Assembly: GCF_040054535.1 (NCBI RefSeq)
Contig: NC_090797.1
Span: 15,225,001 to 15,289,000 of the forward strand
Direction: 5' to 3'
DNA from: Antennarius striatus
Taxonomy: Eukaryota; Chordata; Actinopteri; Lophiiformes; Antennariidae
Length of the DNA: 64,000 bases
The notes under the pieces are model-generated. The model was not told where the DNA came from and did not search any database. It saw only the letters and a list, made by a program, of their open reading frames with translations. The position numbers and the translations under genes are program-made. Positions 10,122 to 21,410 of this stretch are shown piece by piece (position 1 is the first letter of the stretch; the number at the start of each line of letters is the position of its first letter).

Positions 10122-11165
10122 CACCACTTTTTCACCAGAGGAGCTAACATCCTGGACAATGTTGACACGACACATAAAGATGCCTATAAAGCCCCTGCTC
10201 TCCCCCACCTTGGGGCATCAGACCACACCACTGTTATGCTAACGCCGGCATACAGACCGCTCGTCAGAGTCGTCAGACCTGTGAAAAGGCAGATACGGGT
10301 GTGGCCTGATGGGTCGTCAGAGGCACTCCAAAACTGCTTCTCCACCACAGACTGGAGCGTATTCAAAGATGCAGCCACCCACAACAACACCACAGACCTC
10401 CAGGAGTACATGGAGACCGTCACTGCATACATTAGGAAATGCATGGATGATGTCACGGTCACCAGAACCTTCTCAGAGGTGGGGACGAGGTGGGCCTGAG
10501 GACAGCGAGAGCCAACCTGTCACGAGGCATACGAGTGTCCAAGAGACAGTACTCCAGGAGGATCGCCACCCACTTCAGCGACAGCAGAGACACCAGGAAC
10601 ATGTGGCAGGAGATTCAGTTCATTATGGACTACAAGCCAACTTTCTCAGTTCTGCGACAGCTCCACCACTCTGCTGAATCAGCTGAATGTCTACTTTGCG
10701 TACTTTGTGGCAAACAACAACATCCCGGCACTGAAGACTCCACCCCTTCCTGGCGACCAGGCGTTGACGCTTTCTCAGGACAATGTGATGCAAGTCCTCA
10801 GAAGGACCAACGCACAGAAAACCCAGGTCCTGACAACATTCCTGGTCGTGTCCTGAGAGACTGCTGATGAGGTCACAGGTGTCTTCACAGACATCTTCAA
10901 CATCTCCCTGAGCCAGGCTGTTGTCCCCACCTGCTTCAAAGCCACCACCATCATCCCAGTCCCGAAGAAGTCGCCCCCATCGGGCTTCAACGACTACCGC
11001 CCAGTTGCACTCACTCCCATCCTTATGAAGCGTTTCGAGCGGCTAGTCATGCACCACAACAAGTCTGCCCTCCCTTCAACCCTGGACCCTTTTCAGTTTG
11101 CCTACTGGTCCAACCGCTCTACCGATGACGCCATCTGCACTGCCCTAAAGTCAATCCTCACCCCC
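10122..11165 (+). mobile_element. L2/CR1-like LINE fragment (endonuclease end to start of RT)
   Basis: Frames 10080-10499, 10490-10867 and 11025-11170 together read in LINE order. The end of the endonuclease comes first, with a SDHTT motif near 10220-10235. A linker follows, then the start of the RT domain with a DYRPVALTP motif (about 10990-11017) and a NRSTDDA motif (about 11111-11135). Two frameshifts break it. It starts immediately upstream of makorin A and is mirrored at 59070-60115 beside makorin D. It is missing beside copy C, so it either arrived between the duplications or was lost there. Confidence 0.7.
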
Positions 11166-11704
11166 TGGTTTTGCCTGATTTTGAATGTTATGATGCATCA
11201 AACATGTCAAGTGCACTTTAGTAGTTTATTTAATTTATTCTGCAGATTGTAAATATTGGGTTCCACTGTGCGTGTGTGTGTATATATATATATATAGATA
11301 GATATATATATATATAGATATATATAGATATATATATATATAGATGTGTGTGTGTGTGTGTGTGTGTGTACAAGGTACTACATGGTACCAACTGCATCTA
11401 AAGTACTGTGTGTGTGTGGTGCATTGTACCATTACCTCTAAGAGTCGAATCTATCTTCTGATTGACATAGTCCCAAATACTAATATCTTTTAAAGAATGT
11501 AGCTGGGCTACAATCGTCAACTCCGTGACGACAGCGTCCGTGGACAGTGAAGCAAAGTCTTTTCAACAATAACAATGACCTAGGACGATCCAGTCCAAAA
11601 CATTGTTCTTCCTCTCCCAGTGGCCACAATTAACAATGGTAAGCAGAAAACCTGTTGTAATAATCAAATTTCTGCAATTGGACTGACTAAGTTAAAGGAG
11701 ACGA
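11166..11704. other. Left-arm-only interval with TG/TATA microsatellite
   Basis: It contains a TG run, then alternating TATATA/GATA-type repeats, then a second TG run (about 11270-11368). The rest is non-coding and probably retroviral debris. The inverted right arm lacks this interval: there the LINE joins LTR sequence directly at about 59065. Confidence 0.5.
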
Positions 11705-12340
11705 GTGATAATGTTGTAAGATCAATTCACTAAGATAGAAGATAAGAGGTCAAGGTTGGAGTCCTTTCGGTAAAGTACCATTGGGGTTGGAGACCCTCCG
11801 AATGGCAATTTCAGTTAATATCCCTTGGGTTCATGTCCCTCCGACTTTGATTCAGTAATTAAATGTAAATTGGTAAAACCAGTTTAGATAGGGTTAAACC
11901 GGGAGAACCACTGACTGCGCAAAACATCGACATCTGGGGAGACAGTGGTTCACAAAATGGCGCACACCGAGTGAAAATCAGATACCTGGGGTAAAATGTT
12001 ATGCAAGCTTGCCAAAATAACAAAATAGAGACAAACAAGGCAATTAAACAATTGATAGATTGAAGGAATGGTCTGTAAATCTGCTTGAAGGTCTGACGAG
12101 ACCGTTTCTGATCCCAGAACAACGAGCTCAAAAATGATAAATTTAATAAAAATAAAGATGAGGCTTTTAAAAACAAGTGAAGGAGAGGAATGTCATCAAA
12201 CTGCGCCTGAGTGAGGGGGAGGTGACCCTGCTCGCAGCGATGCCAAGTGTTTTTGGTTTCTTACCTGAATTTCCCTTGGGATCATTAAAGTATATATCTA
12301 TTTATCTATCTATCTAAACGGAAGATCTGCTAGGTGGTAC
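11705..12340 (+). mobile_element. Retroviral LTR-like sequence (family 1)
   Basis: A purine-rich AAAGGAGACGAG (polypurine-tract-like) precedes TGATAATG at about 11707. Related copies lie at 24249-24975 (plus), 38850-40445 (minus, interrupted) and 58560-59065 (minus). At about 12341 a TTTGGTGTCCCGTC sequence may be a primer-binding site, and Gag follows at about 12640. A short GGGATCATTAAAG plus ATCT-repeat piece (about 12275-12316) looks like an L2-type 3' tail inserted in it. The exact LTR ends are uncertain. Confidence 0.5.
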
Positions 12341-13285
12341 TTTGGTGTCCCGTCACTGACGATGACGTGTTTTGTACCATGTGGCGTCTAGCTTGAAATC
12401 TAATGGGATCTTTGAGCTATTGTGTGATCTCTGCACTCAATTTATGCTATTAGGTTTTGTTGTGTTTGTCTATACAGTCATATATATATGTCTCTTGTGT
12501 TTATTTAGTGTGAATGCTGTGTTGTTGAACTGTGATAGCTGTATTCTCTTGCACTCTTGTATAATGTATGCCGTATGACTGTACGCGTACTTAACATAGG
12601 TAAATAATTTCCCTGTAGGATTATTAGAGTATTATTTATTCATTCAAGTCTTAAAACAGCTTTTGAGAAAAGAGGGAAATTGCAAAAACTAGAAGATGAT
12701 TTGAAATTCACTCGGGGTGTGATCCAAACGTGTGTTTCCTTCAAATTGTGAAACTTCAAATTTGTCAAAGGACAAATTAACAGGTGATCCAGATTTCTTG
12801 ATTATGACAGAAAGCCGGTTCTGCAATCACCTTGTGAATCATCTGACACATTACCAAAAAACAGAAGCCAGCCACAACACCAACATCCAACACATGCAGA
12901 CACAATTACTTAAAATACAATTAGCTGAGGCTAGGGCCAAGGTAAATGACAAGAAGGACGAGAAGAACTCTAACCCCGCTGGCAGTGTTATGTGGCAGGG
13001 TCGTGGTGGCTGGTGTGGGGGCCAAGGAGGACGAGGAAGAGGTGAAAGCAGATTATATGAGCCTAATAGGCAGAGACTTGCTAATTGTCACAAACGCTTA
13101 CATTTTGTGTGGACCACAAGGTTTGACTGTCCGGTTCCCAGACGGTACTCAAGTTTTTTGCAGTGAAGCTGGGCACAATGGACAATGGCTGACAAAACCA
13201 GTTCCAACCTCACCCACTGCTGACATCTACTGGGCAGAGGTTCAACCAGAGACACCCTCCGCTGACCCTGGTGTGTGTTCCGTGT
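12341..13285 (+). pseudogene. Retroviral leader, Gag and protease C-terminal remnant
   Basis: After a leader (12341-12640), broken Gag sequence runs to about 13050. It shares the QLLKIQLAEARAKVNDKK region and Gly-rich stretch with the Gag at 1131. Next comes a protease C-terminal half containing a Gly-Arg-Asp-Leu-Leu motif (about 13070) and ending near 13285. A large internal deletion has removed the nucleocapsid knuckle and the protease active site. It is mirrored at 57640-58240. Confidence 0.6.
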
Positions 13286-14015
13286 ATGCCATGTCGAAGC
13301 CTCGGATTCAGTACATTGGATTCAGTCCATCCAGGCATTTGATCGTGTCCTTCATGGTATCTTGTGGGGAGTGCTTTGAGAGAATGGGGCCCTTTGCAGA
13401 GGGCTCTACGGTCCCTGTATGACCAAAGCCAGAGTTGGATTTGCATTGCCGGCAGTAAGTCTGACCTGTTCCAGGTGCACGTTGAACTCCAGCAGAGCTG
13501 CCCTCTATCACCGGTTCTGTTCATGATCTTTGTTGACAGAATTTCTAGGCACAGCCAGGATTCGGAGGGAGTCCGGTTTGGGGACCAAAGGATTTCATCC
13601 CTGCTTTTTGCAGACCTCATCAAACCTGGACCTTCAGCGTGCACTGGGACGGTTTGCAGCTGAGTGTGACGCGAGTGGGAGAGTCTTTGCCCCAAGTAGA
13701 AGAGTTTAAGTATCTTGGGGTCTTGTTCACAAGTGAGGGAAGGATGGAACGTGAGATTGACAGACAGATCGGTGCAGCTTCTGCAGTGATGCGGTCGCTG
13801 TATAGGTCTCTCGTGGGGAAGAAGGATCTGAGTCGCAAGACGAAGCTCTCGATTTACCGGTCAATTGACGTTCCTACTATGTTCCCGGATACAAGCGGCT
13901 GAAATGATTTTCCTCCGTAGAGTGGCTGGGTGTACCCTTAGAGATGGGGTGAGGAGCTCAGTCACCAGGGAGGAGCTCGGAGTAGAGCCGCTTCTCCTCC
14001 ACCTCGAGCGAACCA
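13286..14015 (+). mobile_element. LINE RT fragment
   Basis: Broken frames match the LINE seen at 3590-5080. There is an RT part with a CPLSPVLFMIFVD motif (about 13498-13540), a FADL remnant of the catalytic box with a deletion right after it (about 13606-13620), a KYLGVLF motif (13705-13730), and the start of the 3' region ending at about 14015. It is mirrored at 56880-57600 with few differences. It joins directly to the retroviral protease remnant. Confidence 0.65.
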
Positions 14016-14405
14016 GAATATTTGTAGGGTGACAAAAGTTAAAACAACGCGATCAGTTTATAAGCCTCCGGGCCCCTGCGTAAAGTCTTCTCCAGCGCAT
14101 CCCAAAGATTCTCACCAGGGTTAAGGTCTGGGCTCCTTGGGGGCCGATCTGGGATCAAAAACGATGTCCCATGGTCCCTGAAGCCCTCTGTAAAGATATG
14201 AGTTGAATAAATCCTGACATAGTCGCCTTGGAATATGAACGAGTCTTCAAGGAAGAAAAATCCATAGATGGACAGATGTGGTCATTCAGTAGGTCTGCAG
14301 ATGACGTCATTTGATGGGTACATGATGTCGCTGCACCTCGAGTTGAACCTATCATAACACCGTCCCTCAGTGCGGGGACTTTTTTAGTCAATTTACATTA
14401 AAAGC

Positions 14406-14477
14406 TGCCGTGACCTGGATTCGAACCGGGGTTGCTGCGGCCACAACGCAGAGTACTAACCTCTATACGATCACGGC
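14406..14477 (-). tRNA. tRNA-His (GTG), left copy
   Basis: The 72-nt sequence folds as a cloverleaf with a fully paired acceptor stem (GCCGTGA/TCACGGC) and anticodon GTG. The T stem has one mismatch compared with the copy at 32525. A TTTT terminator follows on the minus strand. It sits inside a Tc1/mariner remnant, so it may be a mobilised copy. Confidence 0.75.
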
Positions 14478-14577
14478 CGATGAAAAAACAAAAACTGGAA
14501 AACAGTTAAAAAATCAGGGAGTGAGTAAAATACACACCACCAAGTAACACCGCAGCAACCACTTTGTTGTGGTTTCT

Positions 14578-14618
14578 GCAGCCACAACACAGAGTACTAA
14601 CCACTATACAACCACGGC
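14578..14618 (-). pseudogene. 5' half of a tRNA-His
   Basis: It matches the tRNA-His 5' half through the anticodon arm (GCCGTGGTTGTATAGTGG start), then departs from tRNA sequence after the anticodon stem. The A box is kept; the B box is gone. Confidence 0.7.
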
Positions 14619-14800
14619 TGACGAATAAAGAAGACAGAAACCCACGTGGATCTGGACCCATCCGACCACGTGACCATTGCTCCAGAGTCCAGTCTACACG
14701 TTCCAGAACAAACTGAAGACCCCCCTTTTTAGTTCAGCCTCCTTCATGAGTGTTTTTCTTCTGAATAATCAGCTGTAAATTCACTTTGTTATCCTTGTTT

Positions 14801-15230
14801 TTTAGCATGGAAATGCTTTACTCTCACAATATTACTCTCACAATGTTTTCTGTTTTTGTGGATATAGTGGAATAATGAAGTTTCTACAGTCAGAGGTTAG
14901 AATAACCCCTTGTTCTGCTGTGTCTCAATGCAGGTGTAGAGCTCCCCCTACTGGTCAAATTATGTTACAGCACGTGATCCTGAGAGGAGACACGATGGGG
15001 TCAGGCCAGCACCAGTGACGTCAGCAGTAGTAAATATGGGTCTGTAAACAAACATCAAATAAACACAGGGGTGTGTATGTTCACGTGATCTCTCCAGCTA
15101 CCGGTTCAGACTCCACACACGCTGGTCCTGAACCGATCCTCCTCCGGTTCCTAAACCAATGTGGACCGATGTCCTGCGCCCCCATTTCATTCCAGTTATA
15201 GTCCCCCATTTCTTTTTCAGTCCCTGGTGA

Positions 15231-15234
<4 letters not shown>
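14801..15234. other. Non-coding interval
   Basis: No gene is seen. The piece 15113-15233 recurs as a direct repeat at about 16106-16220, flanking the GA-rich element. The same pair exists inverted in the right arm (about 54776-54895 and 55650-55790). Confidence 0.5.

Positions 15235-15304
<70 letters not shown>
15235..15304. repeat. (AATC)n microsatellite
   Basis: About 17 tetranucleotide units, forming the tail of the retroposon-like sequence that follows. The right arm has only about four units (55632-55652). Confidence 0.9.
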
Positions 15305-15520
15305 CTTTTATTTATATAGCGCTTAATCACATCTGAAGACATTTCAAAACGCTTAACAGATAGAAAGTCAACAATGTCCTCCAGAGCAGCATAAACGACG
15401 GTGACAGGGAAAAACTCCCTCATTGAGGAAGAAACTCTGGGCAGGACCCAGACTCTGGAGGGGGGGTCATCCGCCTTGACCTGTTGGTTGGGAAAGAGAA
15501 ATACACTGAGGATAGAGATA
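15305..15520 (-). mobile_element. Short retroposon 3' end with AATC tail
   Basis: On the minus strand the sequence ends ATTAAGCGCTATATAAATAAAAGTTG, followed by the tetranucleotide tail. This is a common fish retroposon ending. It is mirrored at 55440-55632. Confidence 0.5.
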
Positions 15521-15529
15521 GGTCAAGGA

Positions 15530-15552
15530 AATGAGTGAGACAGAGAGAGAGA

Positions 15553-15602
<50 letters not shown>

Positions 15603-15623
15603 GGGGGAGGGAGAGAGAGAGGG

Positions 15624-15654
<31 letters not shown>

Positions 15655-15674
15655 GAGAGAGAGAGAGGGGGAGG

Positions 15675-15707
<33 letters not shown>

Positions 15708-15711
15708 TGTC
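15530..15711. repeat. (GA)n-rich low-complexity tract
   Basis: A GA tract of about 180 bp with GGGAG interruptions. The mirrored tract at 55285-55405 is shorter and purer. Both strands stay open only because of the repeat. Confidence 0.9.
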
Positions 15712-16924
15712 CATAGTGCGCTATCGCTGAAATGTGGGCGGGATTTCCAGGCCTTTTGATATCCTGTCTTCCATCCGCGTTCCCTCGCGTTCTATCCGTG
15801 CCCTAGAAACAGCTTGTGGGGTTTAGTGCCTTGCTCAAGATCACTCCCGCACCTCTCAGGAGACGATACTTCTCCAGGTACCAGTTCCTCTTGCTTTAGT
15901 CATTGGACCACGCTGGACTTGAACAACCGAAAGGTGACCAACCTTTTGGTTGCCAAGTCGAGTGTGGACTAAGCGACTGCCGCCTCAGAATGAAAAAGAA
16001 CTTCAGGTCCAACGCGTCTCGACTTGAGTTTCGCACACTTTTGAGTTGCATCACAAACCAGAGAACCCAACTGCGGTTGAAGAAACAAGTAAACCTATTT
16101 ACTCCACACACGCTGGTCCTGAACCGATCCTCCTCCGGTTCCTAAACCAACGTGGACCTATGTCCTGCCGCCCTGATTTCATTCCAATTATAGTCCCCTA
16201 TTTTTTTTCAGTTCCTGGTGAAATGTAAAAAAAATGGAAGTACATTCCTCAATTTCTATCAATATTAAAAAGTAGAATTTGAATCCAGACAGCTAGAGCG
16301 GAAATAAATGCTTAGATATGTTCCTAGTTGGACGTTTTCCTGGGGGGGGACAACAAGCGGGAGTCAACAAATACTCGTTATTAGCCTTAGCTTTTTACGT
16401 TCCTGCAATGTGTGGAAGTCGTTAGTTTCTCTGCTATTTAGTTTGTTTAACAAATTTGTCATTTGACTCTTTGAAGGATTTTGTCAAAAGACGACTAAAG
16501 GATGGAGGTGAGGATATTTTCGAGTCTTTTCAGATCGTTGTCATCAATCCTAAGAAGAGAAGATAAGAGTACACGGACTGCTGGATCTCTGCCTTAGACC
16601 CAACTTGAAGCTACACATGATGGGTATACTAAACGATCTTTTATTGAATAAATGAACTACTTTTAATGTCAACCAACTTTAACGTGATTCCTTTAAAAGG
16701 TCTCAAACCTGCAAGTAAACATAGTAAGTAGTTAGAAGAGATTTTAGGATGAGAGACAAAACAATAACCAAGACTCATACACATAAAAACACAATTAAAG
16801 CAGAAATAAAGGAACGTTCAAATCCTCCTATCATGTCAATAATAATGGGATCAACCTCTGAGCTGTCAATACACTTTGTTGCCTTAGGGATGGAATGTTG
16901 CCAACCCTCTGCAGTTCGCCTACA
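15712..16924. other. Non-coding interval, mirrored in the right arm
   Basis: No gene is recognised. It is largely collinear (inverted) with 54110-55280. The stretch just before the LINE fragment (about 16836-16910) differs from the right arm at 54055-54175. Confidence 0.5.
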
Positions 16925-17107
16925 GAGCCAACAGATCTGTAGATGATGCTGTAAACATGGCGCTACAGTTTGTCCTCCAGCACCTGGACTCCCCAGCATC
17001 CTACGCCAGGATTCTGTTTGTGGACTTCAGCTCTGCTTTCAATACAATCGTCCCAGCTCTGCTCCATGACAAGCTCTTCCAGCTGAATGTGCCTGACTCA
17101 ATGTGCA
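16925..17107 (+). mobile_element. L2-like LINE RT fragment, truncated by deletion
   Basis: It encodes the RT stretch with the FVDFSSAFNTI motif, then stops at about 17107, where it joins RTE-like sequence on the other strand. In the right arm the same LINE continues for a further ~850 bp (53019-53880), so the left arm suffered a deletion of about 1.4 kb here. Confidence 0.7.
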
Positions 17108-18020
17108 GGTTTTCAGCTTCCACCATTTTGTCTTCTGCTCTGTCTTTGTCCTCTTCATCTTCCTCACCACCAGAGTCATCCTACACACCACCATCCTATG
17201 CGGTTTGGCTACACTCTCACCTACCACTACTTTTCAGTCACTGATCTCCTTCAGGTTACATCGTCTACACAAGATGTAGTCTACCTGTGTGCTCCCACCT
17301 CCACTCTTATAGTGGCAGTGGCTCAGCGGTAGAGCAGATGCCTTGAAGACGGATCGCCCGGCCATCGGTGGATCGATTCCCACTCATGCCAAGACGTCCC
17401 TTGGAGTGTGAGCCAACAGTGGGAGGTGTCAGCTCATCTCCCAGCCACTGCCAATGCACCCCTGAGCAAGGCCCGTCACCCTGCGTCCCCCCACCGTTTC
17501 TTGTGTGATGTGTTACAAATTGCATGCCTACAGGCCCGTGTTGTGTCCAAAATACTATGTGTGTATGACTAACCAAAAACATGTAACCACATACAAAGAA
17601 AGTGTGAAGAGTGTAAAGATCATTTCCCCACATGTGGACAATAAAGTGGGTTTAATCTTAATCTTATAGGTCTCCCTATGTTTCTGCATCTTCTGGAAGA
17701 AAGTATTCACTATAGCTGTTTCCATCCTTTATGCAAAGTCAACTACCACCTGTCCTTCTGCGTTCCTCACCTGGATACCAAATCTGCCCATCACCTCCTT
17801 ATCACCTGTGTCCTGCAACAAAATGTCCATTGAAGTCAACACCAATGACAACTCTCTCACTTCTAGGTATGCTTTGCATCACTTCATCACGGTGCAACTA
17901 CAATTTCTCCTTCTCCTCCAGCTCACATCCTACCTGTGGAGCATACCCACAACAACATTGAACATCACACCTTCTATTTCTAGCTTCAGACTCATCACTC
18001 TATCTGACACTCTTTTTACC
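17107..18020 (-). mobile_element. RTE-like LINE endonuclease/linker, interrupted by a SINE
   Basis: Minus-strand frames read part of the endonuclease (18040-17690) and a later part ending in a KTKWWKLK motif (17310-17107). The SINE at 17312-17660 separates them. Related and fuller sequence in the right arm is 51860-53018. Confidence 0.6.
17312..17660 (+). mobile_element. tRNA-derived SINE
   Basis: The head has a tRNA-like A box (GTGGCTCAGCGGTAGAG) and B box (GGATCGATTCC). An unrelated body and a tail of TTAATC repeats follow. CTTATA flanks both ends and is a likely target-site duplication. The right-arm copy at 52196-52440 has lost the tRNA head. A related SINE sits at 39470-39885. Confidence 0.7.
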
Positions 18021-18316
18021 TCCAGGCGGAGCTCGGAGTAGAGCCGCTGCTCCTCCGCCTCGAGCGGAGCCAGCTGAGGTGGCTCGGGCATCTGTTCCGG
18101 ATGCCTCCTGGATGCCTCCCAGGAGAGGTGTTCCGGGTATGTCCTACTGGGAGGAGACCTCGAGGAAGACCTAGGACACGCTGCAGGGTCTATGTGTCTT
18201 GGCTGGCCTGGGAATGCCTCGGGCTCCCCCCAGAGGAGCTGGAGGAGGTGTCTGGGGAGAGAGAAGTATGGGCATCCCCGTTGTTGCCCCCGCGACCCGG
18301 TCCTGGATAAGGGGTA
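18018..18316 (+). mobile_element. LINE 3' terminal segment
   Basis: The plus strand encodes the C-terminal end of a LINE polyprotein (LRWLGHLFRMPPG and RPRTRCR motifs) in an open frame of 69 codons. The GATG repeat follows as its tail. It is mirrored at 51560-51860. Confidence 0.65.
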
Positions 18317-18317
18317 A

Positions 18318-18371
18318 ATGATGGATGGATGGATGGATGGATGGATGGATGGATGGATGGATGGATGGATG
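18318..18371. repeat. (GATG)n microsatellite
   Basis: About 13 units at the 3' end of the LINE. The mirror tract is 51516-51569. Confidence 0.9.
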
Positions 18372-18630
18372 AAATCCATGCGCCGCTCTTTCTGAAAAAA
18401 AGCATCAGAAACATTTTGAGTTTAGATATGTAATCCTCCATTTTTATTGTAAGGCAAGGCGAGCGGAAAACAAATGGCTGCACTGGACTCGCTCATAGAT
18501 TGTAGTTTAATGTCACTTCTTCTACAGCCGTGGAGGAAGACTCCTCGGCCGAATCCCTGGGATCACCAGCGCCCCCTGAGGCTGGGGAGCTATGTGGAGT
18601 CGGATAAAAAAAGAGGCGCAACACAACAAA

Positions 18631-19198
18631 ATGGATGCAATAAAACCACCAGGTCCGTTGAATCTGACTGGAAACGTAGATGCAAATTGATGGTCTTCCA
18701 AACAGCATTTCCAGCTGTATATTGCGGCGGTAGGAGTGGATCAACGAGCACAGGAAAGAAAAATAAACATGTTGCTCATTGTCGCCGGCCCAGAAGCAAT
18801 AGGAGTGTTCAACACGTTTGTGTTTGCTCAACCTGACGACAAAGGCAAGTTTGACGAGGTTGCGAAGAAATTTGATGTGCACTGCCTGTCAAAGAAAAAT
18901 GAAACGTACGAGAGGTACGTCTTTTGCTCACACTTACAGCCCCAGGATGAGTCATTTGATAATTATCTCACCGACCTTAAGATTAAAGCTCAGTCCTGCA
19001 ATTTTGATTAGACACCAGATTGTTTTTGGGACTAATGAAAAGAAGCTCCGGGAGAAACTGTTGAGGGAGACAGACCTCACATTAAACAGTGCTATAAAAA
19101 TATGTCACGCCAGTGAACTTACACGGCAACAGGTAGTGACGTTCAGAGAGCCTTCGCAAGTAGCAACATACCAAGAAAATGAAGCAGTGCTTCACATG
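18631..19198 (+). pseudogene. Ty3/gypsy Gag remnant
   Basis: An ATG at 18631 opens a Gag-like frame (PGPLNLTGNVDAN start, then a FQLYIAA motif) that has an early TGA and then a frameshift near 19010. The later part (19014-19198) continues in another frame. The zinc knuckle and protease are deleted: the frame joins directly to RT sequence at about 19198. Confidence 0.6.
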
Positions 19199-19660
19199 GG
19201 TTCTGGCAGCTGAGGCTGGACCCAGAAAGTAGCAAATACACCACCTTTAACACTCCATTTGGACATTACTGTTTCGTGACGCTCCCATTTGGCATCAAAT
19301 CAGTGCCAGGGAACTTCCACGGAGCAATGGAGTCCATAATAGAGAGTCTGGAAGGTACCAGATTCTATATAGATGACCTGTTTGTTTGGGGAACAACACA
19401 ACAGCAACATGATGGGAGACTGGAGAAACTCTTACAGAGAATTTAAAAAAAGTGGACTAAAACTAAACAGGGACAAGTGTCTCTTCAGTGTCACAGAGAT
19501 GACCTTCCTGGGAGACAAGGTCACAAGTGAAGGTGTGGAACCTGATCAGTCAAAAGTGCAAGCCATAATTGGACATGCCTGCCTCCACCGACCAAAAGGG
19601 TGTCTTGCGAGCCATGGGAAACATCAACTTCCTGGGCAAGTTCATCCCTAATCTTACTGC
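19199..19660 (+). pseudogene. Ty3/gypsy reverse transcriptase fragment
   Basis: It encodes the gypsy RT core: FWQLRLDPES, then TPFGHYCF and LPFG, then FYIDDLFVWG with the catalytic Asp pair at about 19368-19373, then FLGDKVTSEGV. There is at least one frameshift near 19440. It ends at about 19660 where an LTR begins. No RNase H or integrase is present. Confidence 0.75.
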
Positions 19661-19665
19661 CAAGT

Positions 19666-20143
19666 GATGTATTCCTGTGTGGCCTCAGCATTTTTGTAGT
19701 GAGACCGGTTTCGGCTGGTTCTGCTTCGTGGAGCATGTTTCACTTCCTAATATGACAATATGCGCTGTGCCTTTCAGATGTATTAAGGTGTTACCATATA
19801 TAGGAATGGAAGTATATGCGCTGTAACTTGTGTCTAAAAAGGATGTCATCTGAAGGTTGTTTTACTGAGAGGAGACAGGCCTGTTAGTTTCACATGGGAA
19901 CTGAGTGTGGTGAAATATTGCCTGATGTTAAGACACGCCTACTGAAGAACATAAATACTGAGTGATTTCTGTATTTCATTGCACACTAGCACTGCATATG
20001 TATAAGCCTTTTGTGCCCAGAATATTCTGTAATAAAGCTTCAAAGAACTTTTCATCTGTTTCCAGTCTCTTTTCATGACCAACATTTTCACTACCCAAAA
20101 TAAAGGAACACGGGGAGGCCAGAGAAGAGAATCGCCTCCTAAC
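19666..20143 (+). mobile_element. LTR-like sequence (family 2) with possible primer-binding site
   Basis: The sequence starts TGTATTCC and ends CTCCTAACA. It contains a polyadenylation-type ATTCTGTAATAAAGC (about 20022-20036). Immediately downstream TTTGGTGACCCCGACATG resembles a retroviral primer-binding site. The internal region continues to 21410, so this is a 5' LTR. The matching 3' LTR is not seen. Confidence 0.55.
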
Positions 20144-21410
20144 AATTTGGTGACCCCGACATGATCTTGGGCTGAGGTGTTGGTTTGACAGACTGAACTT
20201 CAGGCGCCATCAATTGAAAAGGTAAGAGGACCATTCTTCCTCTAAAATTGATCTACCGTCTGTAAACTGATACTGAACCTAAGGTCCGTCAATTTTTTTT
20301 TTGATTTGAACTCGTGTTTTTTGAATAAGCTAAATTGTGACTGTGACTGGAAATGTTTTTCTGAAAGGCCTGTTTTATTTGTCCTGGGTTAGAGGCCCTG
20401 GAGGATACCGGCGTGTTCCTCTTAAACAGGTTGAAATGCCCTGGCTGTCTGGCGAGGCAGCAGAAAGGGTTTAGACGTGCCCTGTGAATGCGGCGTCCTA
20501 TCACGGAAAGGTTGTAAATCCCGAAGGGTTCCACTCCCTTCAAAAATTTCTGGACTGGGAGGTTGTTCGTTTGAAATCAAAGGACTGTTGTGCACTTAAT
20601 AAAGAGTAATTGAGACATCTAGAGTGTCCAGTGGGACTATTTGGTCCTGGAGGTTGTCCGTTCTTTACTATTTGGTAAAGAATCTGGAGGACTAGAATTC
20701 CTCGTTTGAAATTGCGCGCTGAGAAATAGTGAATTGTTTGTGTTGAGGAATTGTGAGGCTTGTAGCTGTCTTGTTGTGAGACAGTTGTCCTCCTCTGTCC
20801 AAGAAACACTGTGACTAGTCTGAGGTCTGGGACCTCCGAGTTCTGGGAACTCTGCTCTGGGAGCAACAACTGCAGTCATGGAAGGTGAATTTGATCGGGA
20901 GAAGGAGCGGTTTGATTTGAGAGACATTCCTGATCATCCAACTGGCCTTTTATTAAAAGACCAAGTTAAATTGGTTAATGGTTAAGGGTAGGGCAGATGC
21001 TGAAACATGCAACTGTTTCTCCCCATAGCCTATGGCTCAAATCACTTGTTGTTTGTTGTCTTTATTGATGTCTATTTTATACTGTACATCTCTTATCGGT
21101 AAAATGTTGTAATTTATTTTTTATCTGAAATGATCTGTGTTTCTGAAACTTTTTGTTGCCTTCTTGGCCCAGCTCCCTCTTAAAAAAGAGATTTTTAATC
21201 TCAATCAGGCTAACCTGGATAAAAAGGTTAAAAAAAAAAATTAATAAAAAATTGGCATCTCAGGTTGCAGTCGGCGGACTGCCTGAAAAACCTCGCGAGA
21301 AGAGTCAAAGAGAATTGCATGCATGGTTTGACTTGGACAAAGATGTTGAGGAGTTGAAAGATAGTGATCCGACCCTTGGACTGCAACTAAACAATATAAC
21401 AGGCCGATAA
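20144..21410 (+). pseudogene. Retroviral leader and truncated Gag start
   Basis: After the leader an ATG at 20878 opens a short Gag-like frame (MEGEFDREKERFDLRD). It is broken after about 35 codons. A second fragment (21250-21410) holds charged sequence typical of Gag. The rest of the element is gone. Confidence 0.35.

Larger units (their letters stand above)
5982..10122. repeat. Segmental duplication unit carrying makorin copy A
   Basis: This unit is near-identical and in the same orientation to 42220-46236. It includes the whole makorin gene, its downstream flank and about 150 bp upstream. The edges are sharp: the left edge abuts the RTE-like fragment and the right edge abuts an L2-like LINE, whereas the other copy has different neighbours. 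Small indels separate the copies: about 90 bp near 9735-9840 is present only here, and about 30 bp near 44100 is present only in the other. Confidence 0.85.
14030..14800 (-). mobile_element. Tc1/mariner remnant carrying tRNA-His sequences (left copy)
   Basis: The minus strand encodes the end of a Tc1/mariner transposase, including the conserved region around the second catalytic Asp (PPRSPDLNP-type motif, about 14110-14150). An upstream transposase-like piece lies at about 14640-14700. Between the two lie a complete tRNA-His and a half tRNA-His. The same module occurs at 32190-33000 and 56078-56870. Confidence 0.65.

Noticed and set aside
15523-15759. Arg-Glu and Ser-Leu repeat frames
   Set aside because: They derive from the GA-rich tract; the same holds for 55162-55471.
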